Of a stretch of 64,000 nt of DNA, positions 1-9,399 are shown piece after piece. The notes beneath the pieces were generated by a model. That model was not told where the DNA came from and made no database searches. It saw nothing but the letters and a program-made list of their open reading frames with translations. A program made the position numbers and the translations under genes. The stretch is from Adiantum capillus-veneris (lineage: Eukaryota > Streptophyta > Polypodiopsida > Polypodiales > Pteridaceae), in NCBI GenBank assembly GCA_014529385.2, contig CM043957.1:68198503-68262502 (forward strand), given 5' to 3'. Numbering within the stretch: position 1 is the stretch's first letter; every line of letters begins with the position of its first letter.

Positions 1-1023
1 TTCCCAAGGAAAATGCCTACTGCGCAAGATGTCGGGCAATGGGTAGATTTTCTCCTCAAGCGACAAGTTGTCTGTGGGGTTTACTTTGGGGCGCGTGGAT
101 TTTATGAAGTTCTGCTAGCAGATATGGAAGCACGAAACCTTTTGCTTGAGATGTCTCCCCTCTTTTTTAATACGCAGATGACTCATGTTCTCCCGTGGGC
201 ACTCACTAAAGGCTACCAGAGTCTTATTCGTCACAAATGCCCGGTGTGGGTGGAAATTGTTGATTTCCCCCGCACGTGGAGACATTTCCTGCCGTTGTTG
301 GCTGCGCAGCTTGTAAAGGTTATTTGTCCCCCAAAATTGGACGCAAATACCAACAGGTTTTGCATTCTGTGGGACACTGACAAGGTTACCCCTGATGGTA
401 TTATGGTAGACTCAGTAGATCCATCGGTGGGGAAGCGCCCCTTTAAACTTAAATGGGGAAAATTTGCGAATTCATGTTTTCGATGTGGTAAATTTGGTCA
501 CATGCAATCCGAATGTCCAGAGCCGGTCTTGCAACCCCCTCCCTCTGCTGTTCCTTCATCCACCTCTATCCCTACTGGAAAACCCACAAGTGAAGTCAAA
601 CAGAGTGGAGTCTCTACTACTAAGGTGGCTTCAACTGTGGAAAAAGGGAAAGGCAAGGTACAACAATCCAATGATACTGGGAATGGGACTGTTGCTAAAA
701 GCAAAAATATTGGACCTGTTGATGTCAATACATGGGTGGTGCCAAAAAAAGCTTTGAAGATTCGCACACCAATTTCTTCTCGTAATTACGTTCCTTCTGT
801 TAATGCCAACAAGAATGCATCGTTTAAGCAACTTCCGTGTAATGACAATCGCACGTTGATTGATGCATGGGACAAAGCGATGCACTCTTATAAAGATGTA
901 CTCCTTGGTGAGACTTCCACATCGCCTGTGAACACTGTGGACACGTTTCCTGCTTTGACTCAGAGGTTTGGTCCTCGTATGGATGTGGTGGATGGAGACG
1001 TGTCTATGGGCACCTCCACTTGA
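1..1023 (+). CDS. LINE copy A ORF1 (nucleic-acid-binding protein), 5'-partial
   Basis: The frame is open from base 1; the first visible ATG is at 13, but copy B shows the protein begins about 60 codons further upstream, so the N-terminus is outside the window. The first part resembles the plant LINE ORF1 domain DUF4283, with the typical PVWVEIVDFPRTW segment around residue 78 and the ICPPKLD strand near 104. A CCHC zinc knuckle (CFRCGKFGHMQSEC) follows around residues 155-168, then a low-complexity Ser/Pro/Lys linker and a conserved C-terminal block ending in GDVSMGTST. In L1-type elements ORF1 coats the element RNA; that role is inferred here. It is the only ORF1 of the array with no internal lesion. 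ORF2 starts 37 bases after its stop. Confidence 0.85.
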   Translation, partial: FPRKMPTAQDVGQWVDFLLKRQVVCGVYFGARGFYEVLLADMEARNLLLEMSPLFFNTQMTHVLPWALTKGYQSLIRHKCPVWVEIVDFPRTWRHFLPLLAAQLVKVICPPKLDANTNRFCILWDTDKVTPDGIMVDSVDPSVGKRPFKLKWGKFANSCFRCGKFGHMQSECPEPVLQPPPSAVPSSTSIPTGKPTSEVKQSGVSTTKVASTVEKGKGKVQQSNDTGNGTVAKSKNIGPVDVNTWVVPKKALKIRTPISSRNYVPSVNANKNASFKQLPCNDNRTLIDAWDKAMHSYKDVLLGETSTSPVNTVDTFPALTQRFGPRMDVVDGDVSMGTST

Positions 1024-1059
1024 TTATGATGTTTGTTGCTTTTTGTACATATGTTTCCA

Positions 1060-3434
1060 ATGCAAAGTCCTATTAAATGCATCTCATACAATGTGCGTGG
1101 GTTATGCAACCTTGACAAATGGCGTCTGACCGGCACTATGTACATACATGTAGGGCAAACATAGTTGTATTGCAAGAGCAAAATCAGCACGAGTTTGCTA
1201 GTCAATGTTCCTATTTTGCCGGATATTGGATTGCGTACGTTGGCTTGCAAGATTTCTCGGGTTTATTGATGTTGGTTCGCCATGAGCTTCAGCTTGTTCT
1301 GCTATACAATGATCCGCATGGCCGATGGATGGTTGTACAGTGTTTGCTGAATGGTCGAGTACATGAAATTGGAGGTACTTATGCATATACGGACTCTGGG
1401 CAAAGAGCTGCTTTATGGCGCGAAATCTCGTCTCACCCATGGACCTCGAATGCATTTCTTTGTGGAGATTTCAATAATACTCCTGATTTGCTTGATAGCA
1501 CCACGGGAAACTCGCATATGTTGCTTGCGAAGAAACACAAATGGGATCTTCTTGTTGCCTCTGCGCAAATGATTGATATATGGTGTTGTTTTCATCTTGA
1601 TGCCTCTGGTTTTACCTTTCAGCATGCTGCTCATTCTTCTTATAGAGCACGATTGGATCGTTGGTATTTGCTTAATGGGCAACAGTATGAAGAATTTGTA
1701 TGTGACATGAGGATAGATTATGCTCTACAGCTATCGGATCATTATCCTGTTTTGCTGTCTTTGTACTTTGGACAGTCTCTTTGTGATCGGCCTCTCCACA
1801 GGAAGCGTTTGTTGCATGTTAATAATGTCTATCTTACTCATGAAGTTTTTCATCACATGATTGTTGATATTATTCCCCCGTTGCTAGCCCAAATGCATAT
1901 TGATTTGGACGCTGCCTCGTATCGCTTTGTCATGAGAGTACAAAGTGTGATTTCTGACTATGGTATGCAGCATATGCAGTTTATTCGGGGGAATGTCGTT
2001 GATGCGAAACGGGTTAGTTAACGATTATAGCAATTGGCCGATTTCCGACCCCTGTCTGACTCTGAAATGTTGGAGTTATGTGAAGCTAAAGTGTGTATTC
2101 AGCAAAATGATAAGAGGAAAATTGCTAAATGGCAGACGTGTGCACGTCAATAGGCTTTTATGGATAAAGGTTGTGCTTCGAAGAAATTTTTTAAGCATCT
2201 GCATCATTCAAGGGTCTCACAGTCAATTAAGCGGGTTATGCTTCCCTCGGGTGCTTGGACTTCTTCGAAGCGGGAACTTGCTGAGGTTATAGTTTCACAT
2301 TATCATAAGGTGTTTGCTGCTCTATCTCAGCCTTCTTCGGCAGCTTGTCGAGCGCGTGAATTGTTGCTTTCTCATGTTTGTCCGATCATGTCTTCGCAGG
2401 ACGCACATTGCCTTGAGGATCCTTTCTCTGTTTCTGAATTGCATGGTGCGTTGCTTGCATTGGGCCGGTGGAGATCTCCCGGTTGGGACGGACTTACTGT
2501 GGAATTTTTCCTCACCTTTTGGGAGGATCGTAAACCGCCCCTGCTGTTCATGTTACATGTGGCATGGGAGAAACAGGATCTCCTAGTTTCATGGAAAGAG
2601 GGTTTACTTAAATTGTTGCCCAAGCAAGCGCTTTGCGAGCAGTTCTCTCATTGGCGGCCCATAACTCTGATGGAGGTGGTTTACAAGATTTTGGCTAAAA
2701 TGTTGGTCCACCGCATCAAGGACCGTTTGTTTACAGGACTTCATCAGGCCCAGTATGGTTTCATTCCTCGTCGTCAAATCATAGACAATTTGGCCAATGT
2801 TATGATTGGCATGGAGTATGCTAATTATACGCAACAAGATGTGATGGTCATGCAAGTTGATATTGAAAAGGCCTTTGACACTGTGCAATGGGACTTCATT
2901 GCTGCCACTATGAGATGTCTAGGATTTGGTCCTAAGTTGGCCAATGTCGTTTATTTCTTGTATGATGGTAGTACGTCTTCGGGGATCCTGGAAGGGGAAT
3001 TGACTGAATCATGGCCGCTTGGTTGCTCGGTTAGGCAAGGTTGCCCCATTAGTGCTTTGTTGTATGCAATTGCCTCTCATCCTTTGTTGATGTATCTTGA
3101 TCACTTGACCTCTGCACAGTATCTTCATGGTTTGGAGCTACCATCGGGTCATACCTTTATTGGGCAGGCTTATGCGGATGACTCGTTGTTTATGCCCCGC
3201 AATCAGCAGAGCGATGTTCAAGTGATTATGGAGGCTTTAGAATTGTTTGCGAGTGCGGTTGGTCTTAAAGTCGATTTTCGTAAATCAAAGCTTTTGCCGC
3301 TTCGTTCTTGTGATTGGCATGCTTTATTGTGGCCAGGAGAGATTGTTCTTCCGAATGTAATCACCAAGCATTTGGGTTATCCAATTGGATGGAATGTTAC
3401 TCACGCGCAGAAAGTGGATTGGGTTATGAATCGT
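1060..3434 (+). pseudogene. LINE copy A ORF2, N-terminal part: endonuclease and reverse transcriptase
   Basis: Translation starts at ATG 1060. APE-type endonuclease motifs are present: SYNVRG, the LQEQNQ glutamate box, CGDFNNTP and SDHYPV. The reverse transcriptase shows RPITLMEVVYK, QYGFIPRRQ, the motif A aspartate in VMQVDIEKAFDTVQWDF, VRQGCPISALLYA and the catalytic YADD in GQAYADDSLFMP. Lesions: a one-base loss near 1130 (compared with copy B), stops at 2019-2021 (TAA) and 2028-2030 (TAG) where sister copies have glutamine, and a TAG near 2152. From 2160 the frame stays open until an LTR element interrupts it at 3435. The remaining C-terminal part lies at 9400-10820. Confidence 0.92.
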
Positions 3435-4008
3435 TGTAGTAGGCTATAGTGTCACTTTCACAGGACACAGTTAGTACAGTGGTCTAGGCTGTTTCACACT
3501 GGACAGACACTGGACGGACCCTCTGGGCTGGGAGTGACACGTGGCAGTGGCAGGGTACCGACAGTGGTCTAGTGGACATCGTGGCCAGGTCACCACATGG
3601 CTAACATTTATGAGCCGTTGGTGGCCCTTTATGGTGTTACATATGAGTAGTAGCGGTGGGTCAGGGAGACATCTTCTTCACCTTTGGTCCAGCATCGTGG
3701 TTCGAGGAGAGCGAGTCTTACACAGAGCACTGCTTCACCATCCCTGCACATCAAAGCCTCGACACCCCATTTGTACCTGTGAGTCCTGGGCTGGAGCTGA
3801 GTGTGCTGCCACGCCAGAGTTTATACATGGTTCTTTGAGCTAGTCGAGTCCACATGTTCTGGTCCACTGTTGTGTCTCTGTTGTTATCCATTGTTCCTGT
3901 GTTTCATTCTGTTTGAGAGAGTTTCCATTTGTTTGAGTGAGATTGTCACGCACATTGCACTGAGGGACACCCACACTGTTGAGAGCACGACACATTATCC
4001 GCGCTACA
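3435..4008 (+). repeat. 5' LTR of nested gypsy element
   Basis: It matches 8837-9399 along its whole length. It starts TGTAGTAGGC and ends CGCGCTACA, giving inverted termini TGTAGC/GCTACA. An 11-bp segment near 3505 is present here but missing from the 3' LTR. Open frames inside it are present in both LTRs by descent only and are not taken as genes. Confidence 0.93.
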
Positions 4009-4021
4009 GGTGCTCTCATTT

Positions 4022-4039
4022 TGGCGATCACGGTGGGAC
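4022..4039 (+). other. Candidate primer-binding site of nested gypsy element
   Basis: TGGCGATCACGGTGGGAC lies 13 bases after the 5' LTR. It starts with the TGG expected opposite a tRNA CCA end. A gap between LTR and primer site, and a TGGCG start, are known in Tat/Athila-type gypsy elements. I cannot name the tRNA. Confidence 0.45.
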
Positions 4040-4367
4040 CTCAACTGAAGTCTCACTCTGTTGAGTAGCTGGGTTCTTCGCTTCGCCTGTGCAGCCTGTT
4101 GGTCTGGTCCAGTTTCACCCTTGACAGCTTAATCTACCTGGTCTAGTCTCTCGCCTTGTTGGTCTGGTCCTCTCTCGCCCTGGTCCACCCAGTGCTCTTC
4201 CTGGTCTAGTCCTTCTCGTCCCTGGTCTAGTCCTTTGGTCCAAGCCAGGTGGTCTAGTCACTCGCCCTGGTCTAGTAGAGTCTAGACCAATGTTCAGCCA
4301 AGTAAAGGTTGTCTTGCCCAAGTGAAAGTCTTCTTGCCCGAAGCTTGGTGGGGTTGGCGGTTACTGC

Positions 4368-5522
4368 ATGACACATACAAGGAGGTCTTTGGAGCGTCAA
4401 AGTGCACTATTGAGTCCTCTAAAGTACTACCACAAACGGCGTCAACCCTTGGTGCCCAGTAGAAGCATGTTAACCCCATCACCCATACCTACTCATACGG
4501 CTACCTCCATTACTTCGACCGGTTCTACATCCTCCAGGTCACCTTCTCCGGTAAGGCTCTCCCCCATTTTGTTAAAGCAAGCTAGTGAGCAACAGACTCA
4601 GGAGCAAGAGGCCATGGAGGAGCTCACAAGTGTTCTGGCAAAGGTGAACATCAAGTTCCCTACCTTTAAAGGTCTCTCCGCAGAAGATGCAGACGACCAT
4701 GCTCGGAGGTTTGTCTCTCTTTGCAGAGGTCGTGCCCTCAACAGAGAAGACGCATACCTGGTGCTCTTTCCGTCCACCTTGGATGGTCTTGCAGATAAAT
4801 GGTACAGTCAGTTTGCTGAAAACCACTTTACTACTTGGACCATGTTAAGACAGCAGTTCTGTGAAGCTTTCCGACCAGGGGATTATCAAGAGAAGATTCT
4901 AGATGAGTTGGCCAACCTGTTGCTCCAGCCCAAGGAGACATTTGCAGAGCTCATGACCAGAACAAAGTCCCTTGTCGCCAAGCTGCCTCAGCAGCCAGGG
5001 GAATTCATGGTGAAGAAGTGGGTAGAGAAGGCTTTGCCTAAGACTTCTCAACAAAAGCTCAGAGAAAGTCTCCGTCCTGAAGCCAGTCTGGAGGACTTTG
5101 TTGCTACTGCTACTAGAATAGAGGGAGCAAGAAGGCAATTCACTGACTCTCCTCAGTTAGATACTGCCCCTGTACTCGTGGACAGTCCTGCTAATCCTTT
5201 AACTTCTTTACACAGGGAACTGGAAGCCCTAAAGTTAGAGCGAGCTCTTCAAGAGGAGAGGTCCTTCTCTCTTAAACAAGAGAATCCTCCACATCACGAG
5301 GCATTGGAACAGATGAAGCGCGAGCTAGAAGATCTCAAGTGTCAGCAAGAGACTAAGGCTACGGTTTGGTGTAGCTCATGCCGCTCTCCAGGGCACCCTC
5401 CACAGGAATGCCCCCTTCGGGTTTACTGCCACTTCTGTGAAAAATCTGGACATGAGGACAAGGATTGTTACTACCTCAAGGGATTGCGACAAATACAACA
5501 AAGTCTTGGTCCTTCTCTTTAG
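4368..5522 (+). CDS. Gag polyprotein, N-terminal part, of nested gypsy element
   Basis: This frame of 384 residues has a retrotransposon gag (capsid-like) domain at about residues 100-250, including the conserved WYSQF and RQQFCEAFRPG segments. A charged, probably coiled-coil stretch follows at about 278-333. Two CCHC knuckles (CSSCRSPGHPPQEC and CHFCEKSGHEDKDC) lie near residues 337-370. It would form the particle and bind RNA. It ends at a TAG (5520-5522), but the same frame is open immediately downstream and carries two more knuckles and the protease. The TAG is therefore more likely a mutation within one longer gag-protease frame than a true end. Confidence 0.85.
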   Translation: MTHTRRSLERQSALLSPLKYYHKRRQPLVPSRSMLTPSPIPTHTATSITSTGSTSSRSPSPVRLSPILLKQASEQQTQEQEAMEELTSVLAKVNIKFPTFKGLSAEDADDHARRFVSLCRGRALNREDAYLVLFPSTLDGLADKWYSQFAENHFTTWTMLRQQFCEAFRPGDYQEKILDELANLLLQPKETFAELMTRTKSLVAKLPQQPGEFMVKKWVEKALPKTSQQKLRESLRPEASLEDFVATATRIEGARRQFTDSPQLDTAPVLVDSPANPLTSLHRELEALKLERALQEERSFSLKQENPPHHEALEQMKRELEDLKCQQETKATVWCSSCRSPGHPPQECPLRVYCHFCEKSGHEDKDCYYLKGLRQIQQSLGPSL

Positions 5523-7384
5523 CAAGGGCCAGCACCTGCATCTAACATGGTTTCTCCCTGTGGCCATCCACACCATATGCCACCTTTGCTGACAGCCCCT
5601 CCTATGCAAGGTATGCAAAGTACTTTTCCGTCTCAGAGCTTTTATCATACCCATGCTCCCTCATCACCTCAAAGCTTCTATGCGTCCACCTCCAACTCAA
5701 TGCACCAGGAGCAAGGACCACCTCGCCCTTTGAATCGGCTCATTTTATGCTACAGATGCGGAGAGTATGGGCATTACCAAAGCAAATGCCTTCTGCCCAA
5801 GGGGTCCCCTCCATGCCGTCATTGCCCTGATATGAAAGATCACTACAGTAAGGATTGCCCTAAAATTCATGCATCCATGGCTTCGAACCCAAGTCAAAGC
5901 CAGACCAAGTTTGCCTTTCCCAAGCTCAATTTGATAGCAGTTGGCACTGTTTCTCAGCCGCCCCCTTCTACCCACGTAGTTACCCCTCAAAATAAGCCGC
6001 CGCAGTTGGCAGAGGAGCCATCGGGCGTCCTCACCCGGGCCCAGAGAGCCGGTCTTAGCATTCCATCAAGTTCAACTCCCCCACACATTCTCACACCAGT
6101 GAATACCCTGCCTGCAGCTATTAACAAGCAATCCCACAGTGCTATGAAAGAATCCAAATCTTTACTCTCAGATATTGATGATGCTTTCTTGGAAGCAGTT
6201 TCCGATCTACAGAAGATCAAAGTACCAGAGGAACAACAACAGGTAGACAAAGCAAAGCATACAGCAGAGACAGTCTTGAAGAACACTTTCCAACAAGTGT
6301 CCCTCTATGACATGCTGCGGCTAGATGCGAGTTTCAGAAGTGACACCCTTGCAGTTATTCAGTCACTTTACCTTGGAGCAGGTCCTAGTGGCGGGCACCT
6401 CCCAGTGCGACAGTCAGAGTCCTATATGATATCCAATCCTGCTGATCCACTCACTGATTATAGAAGCCCTCGCCTGACAGTGTCCGTTTTAGGTCGGCAA
6501 TTCTCAGGAGTGATAGCGGATGGTGGATCTGGCATCAACCTGATGCCCGAGTTCACTATGTTAGCTCTAGGTCTACACCCTACTCGCCCTGCTCCCTTCA
6601 CAGTTACATTGGCCGATCAACGAACAGTATACCCAGTGGGCATCGTGGACAATGTGCCTCTGCAGGTTTTAACTTGGATTTTGTGGTGGTTCGTCTTCCC
6701 CAGGTTGAGGGCGGATTTCCCTTGCTTATTGGAAGACCATGGCTGCGACACACTAAAGCACTCCACGATTGGGGAAACGATGCAATGTGGATACATACTT
6801 CTGGCTCCCCGATGCAACCGATTCTCTTAGAAGGAGGTATGGATCCCGTGGTGCAGCAAGTTTCTTTGTCAATGGAAACCAATCCTGAACATGAACAGCC
6901 TACTCCACCTGACGGGTCGAATGAGGATCTGTTGGAATGGTTGGATGCTACCAAGTCTATGCCTTGTTATGGAGTCTCTATGTACTGTTTGCCTGAAGGT
7001 ACACCCTTTTCAAATGTTTCCATAGTTACGAAACTTAATGAGCCACCTGAGCCTTTGAAGAAGCAGCAAAACAGGAAGAAATCTCCTCTAGAGGAGTTCA
7101 CTCCCCCTCAAACATCAACCCCTTTGGTGTCTCTTTCTTCTTCGACCAGAAGAAAGCTCTCCTCTGTGTCTAGCAAACTCCATTCGAAGAGCCCGTCCTA
7201 CGAGATGAATTCCAAGATCTTGATAGCTGTCTTGCTCATGGTAGCGGTCTGCTCCTTACTTGTACCTAGCTACCCTTACCCCCTCGAACTTACCCACAAT
7301 CAGAATGCCCACATCCTCCAGGTTCACAGTTGTGGCAAAGAGATCATCAAGCTCCGAACATTGTTGTTCCCATCATCTACATGA
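5523..7384 (+). pseudogene. Gag C-terminus and retropepsin-like protease of nested gypsy element
   Basis: This region is in frame with the upstream gag after its TAG. Two more zinc-binding motifs appear near 5750-5870 (CYRCGEYGHYQSKC and CRHCPDMKDHYSKDC). A retropepsin fold follows: the active-site region reads ADGGSGINLMPE around 6517-6550, a DGGSG form common in plant Tat-type elements. A frameshift near 6665 moves the rest to another frame, which holds the second protease signature FPLLIGRPWLRH and runs to 7384. That tail contains a hydrophobic stretch of about 20 residues (ILIAVLLMVAVCSLLVP, about 7220-7270) of unknown meaning. No polymerase domain follows. Confidence 0.8.
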
Positions 7385-7544
7385 GAGTCACCAAAACAAT
7401 AGAGAGCAGGCAATAATTTTCTCCCCTGCTAATGCTACTGTAGGCTCTTGGCGGCAGGCCCTCCATTGGTGCTGGCTCCTACAGAATCCTCCCTTGGTGC
7501 AGGTTACTGCATTCTGTTGTTCAGCAGATGGAATTGTCGACCGC

Positions 7545-8045
7545 TTGTCTACCCCTAGCCCTCTCCCTACCAACCCCTCGCCCTCGCCCTCCCCCTCCCC
7601 CTCCCACCTACCTACCCCCTCGCCCCTTCCCACCCATCCCCCTTCCCCTTGTCCTCGCCCTAGTCCCCCCTCCCCCTCGCCCTAAGCCCTCACCCCTACC
7701 CTCCCCCTCACTTCCTCTCGCCCCTACCCACCCTTGCCCACCCTCTCGCCCCTATCCTCCCCCTTTCCCCTCGCCCCACCCTTGCCCACCCCCTAACTCC
7801 CCCTCGCCCCTACCCACCCAACCCCCTCTCGCCCCTACCCTCCCCCTTCCCCTCGCCCCTACCCACCCCCAACTCCTCTCGCCCCAGCCCACCCCCTCTC
7901 GCCCCTATCCATTGGTCTCGCCCCAGCCCACCCCCCCTTGCCCCAGCCCAATTTGGCTCGCCCCTATCCAATCGCCCCTACCCACCCCCTCACTTCCCCT
8001 CGCCCCTCCTCCTCTCCTCCCCCTCTCTCTCTTCCAATTTTCATC
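7545..8045 (+). repeat. C-rich imperfect tandem repeat inside nested gypsy element
   Basis: About 500 bases are composed almost only of runs such as CCCTCGCCCCTACCCACCC, in loosely repeated units with no fixed period. The other strand is a chain of G-runs spaced by 1-4 bases and could form G-quadruplexes. Open frames here read as proline/serine runs and are not taken as genes. Confidence 0.85.
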
Positions 8046-8092
8046 CGCGCCACCTTGGTTTTTTTCAAACTCCCGCCCGCCGCTTTTCACAA

Positions 8093-8366
8093 ATGACCCG
8101 ATCAGCCTCTGCTTCCGATGTGGCCGAGCAGACCATCTACGATTTCACAGATAAGGATATTGATGGGAAGGATGTGAGCTTAAGCACCTTCAAAGGCAAG
8201 GTCCTGTTGATCATCAATGTAGCTTCTCGCTGCGGTCTTACAACTCAGAATTACAATGAACTGGCAGAGTGATATAGCAAGCTGAAAGATCAAGGTTTTG
8301 AAATTTTGGCATTTCCTTGTAATCAGTTTGGAGGGCGAAAGCCTGGAACGAATCAGCCAATCAAAG
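8093..8366 (+). pseudogene. Captured glutathione peroxidase fragment
   Basis: From the ATG at 8093 the translation matches the N-terminal half of plant phospholipid-hydroperoxide glutathione peroxidases. It has the [16 protein letters not shown] start, the catalytic-cysteine segment [10 protein letters not shown], and [14 protein letters not shown] around the catalytic glutamine. An in-frame TGA at about 8270, in the helix after the active site, breaks it. Similarity stops after PGTNQPIKE near 8366, before the region holding the catalytic Trp-Asn motif. The stretch reads without interruption, which suggests a processed mRNA copy. It lies in the same orientation as gag and between the LTRs, so it was carried within the retroelement. 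Confidence 0.85.
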
Positions 8367-8836
8367 AATCATCTGCGGCCATCCTGTTGTTGCTTCTGCA
8401 ATCATTATGGAACTTAACCTTAATTGCGGCCTTACTCGGGCTTATGGTCATCTCTCTTTTGGAGGAGAGTGTTATTGCAATAAGATGAAAGGTTCATCTG
8501 TAAGCATGGACCAGGTCATTTTTTTTATCAGTATGGTTATGGAGGATAAATATGCGCTTGATCCAAACCAAGCATATCTCTTTGCTGTGGGGCTTGATTC
8601 TGTTTTGCCAAATGGGATTCTTGGATTATGCAATCTATCGACTCCCATCTATTCCAAGTCCTGCCTATTCAAAGGCTTAAGGCGTTTGCAAGCAGTGCAG
8701 TGTGTTTAAACTCCACTTTTGGGCATAGAAACTGCTTCAAGAAAGATGTACAGATGCAATACCTAATGGATTTCTTTCACAGTTTTTTCAGTATTTCCTC
8801 TCACCGAGACGGTGAGCGGTCTTGTGGCGGGCAACC
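8367..8836 (+). other. Unassigned interior of nested gypsy element
   Basis: It follows the peroxidase fragment. One open stretch (8407-8709) reads as globular protein in places (for example LDPNQAYLFAVGLDSVLPNG), and its composition differs from the gag region. It may be a second captured host fragment, but I do not recognise it. No clear polypurine tract is seen before the 3' LTR. Confidence 0.4.
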
Positions 8837-9399
8837 TGTAGCAGGCTACAGTGTCACTTTCACAGGACACAGTTAGTACAGTGGTCTAGGCTGTTTCACA
8901 CTGGACGGACCCTCTGGGCTAGGAGTGACACGTGGCAGTGGCAGGGTACCGACGGTGGTCTAGTGGACATCGTGGCCAGGTCACCACATGGCTGACATTT
9001 ATGAGCCGTTGGTGGCCCTTTATGGTGTTACATATGAGTAGTAGCGGTGGGTCAGGGAGACATCTTCTTCACCTTTGGTCCAGCATCGTGGTTCGAGGAG
9101 AGCGAGTCTTACACAGAGCACTGCTTCACCATCCCTGCACATCTAAGCCTCGACACCCCATTTGTACCTGTGAGTCCTAGGCTGGAGCTGAGTGTGCTGC
9201 CACGCCAGAGTCTGTACATGGTTCTTTGAGCTAGTCGAGTCCACATGTTTTGGTCCACTGTTGTGTCTCTGTTGTTATCCATTGTTCCTGTGTTTCATTC
9301 TGTTTGAGAGAGTTTCCATTTGTTTCAGTGAGATTGTCACGCACATCGCACTGAGGGGCACCCACACTGTTGAGAGCACGACACATTATCCGCGCTACA
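8837..9399 (+). repeat. 3' LTR of nested gypsy element
   Basis: It starts TGTAGCAGGC and ends CGCGCTACA. It is colinear with 3435-4008 apart from one 11-bp deletion and about 13 substitutions, of which 11 are transitions. The interrupted LINE resumes directly afterwards. Confidence 0.93.

Larger units (their letters stand above)
3435..9399 (+). mobile_element. Nested non-autonomous Ty3/gypsy element (gag-protease only, TR-GAG-like) carrying a host-gene fragment
   Basis: Two direct LTRs (574 and 563 bp) start with TGTAGC/T and end with GCTACA. The element sits in ORF2 of LINE copy A and is flanked by ATCGT (3430-3434) and ATCGC (9400-9404), a 5-bp target duplication with one transition. The LTRs differ by one 11-bp indel and about 13 substitutions by my count (roughly 2.3%), so the insertion is fairly young. 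The interior has gag, zinc knuckles and a retropepsin domain, but no reverse transcriptase, RNase H or integrase in any frame. A C-rich repeat and a glutathione peroxidase fragment occupy the place of pol. Movement would need enzymes supplied by another element (inference). Confidence 0.9.

Noticed and set aside
3541-3843. Open frames inside the LTRs (also at 8932-9180)
   Set aside because: They are kept only because both LTRs descend from one sequence; they show no domain and no coding-type conservation.
5520-5526. Programmed readthrough of the gag TAG
   Set aside because: The following bases (CAA GGG) do not match the CARYYA context, and the element has other lesions; a simple mutation explains it.
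7528-8154. Long proline-rich open frames in the C-rich tract
   Set aside because: They arise from the repeat composition, which leaves stops rare in several frames at once.
8267-8275. In-frame TGA in the glutathione peroxidase fragment as a selenocysteine codon
   Set aside because: The catalytic position already has cysteine (SRCGLT), as in plant enzymes, and the TGA lies in a later helix; land plants also lack the selenocysteine system.
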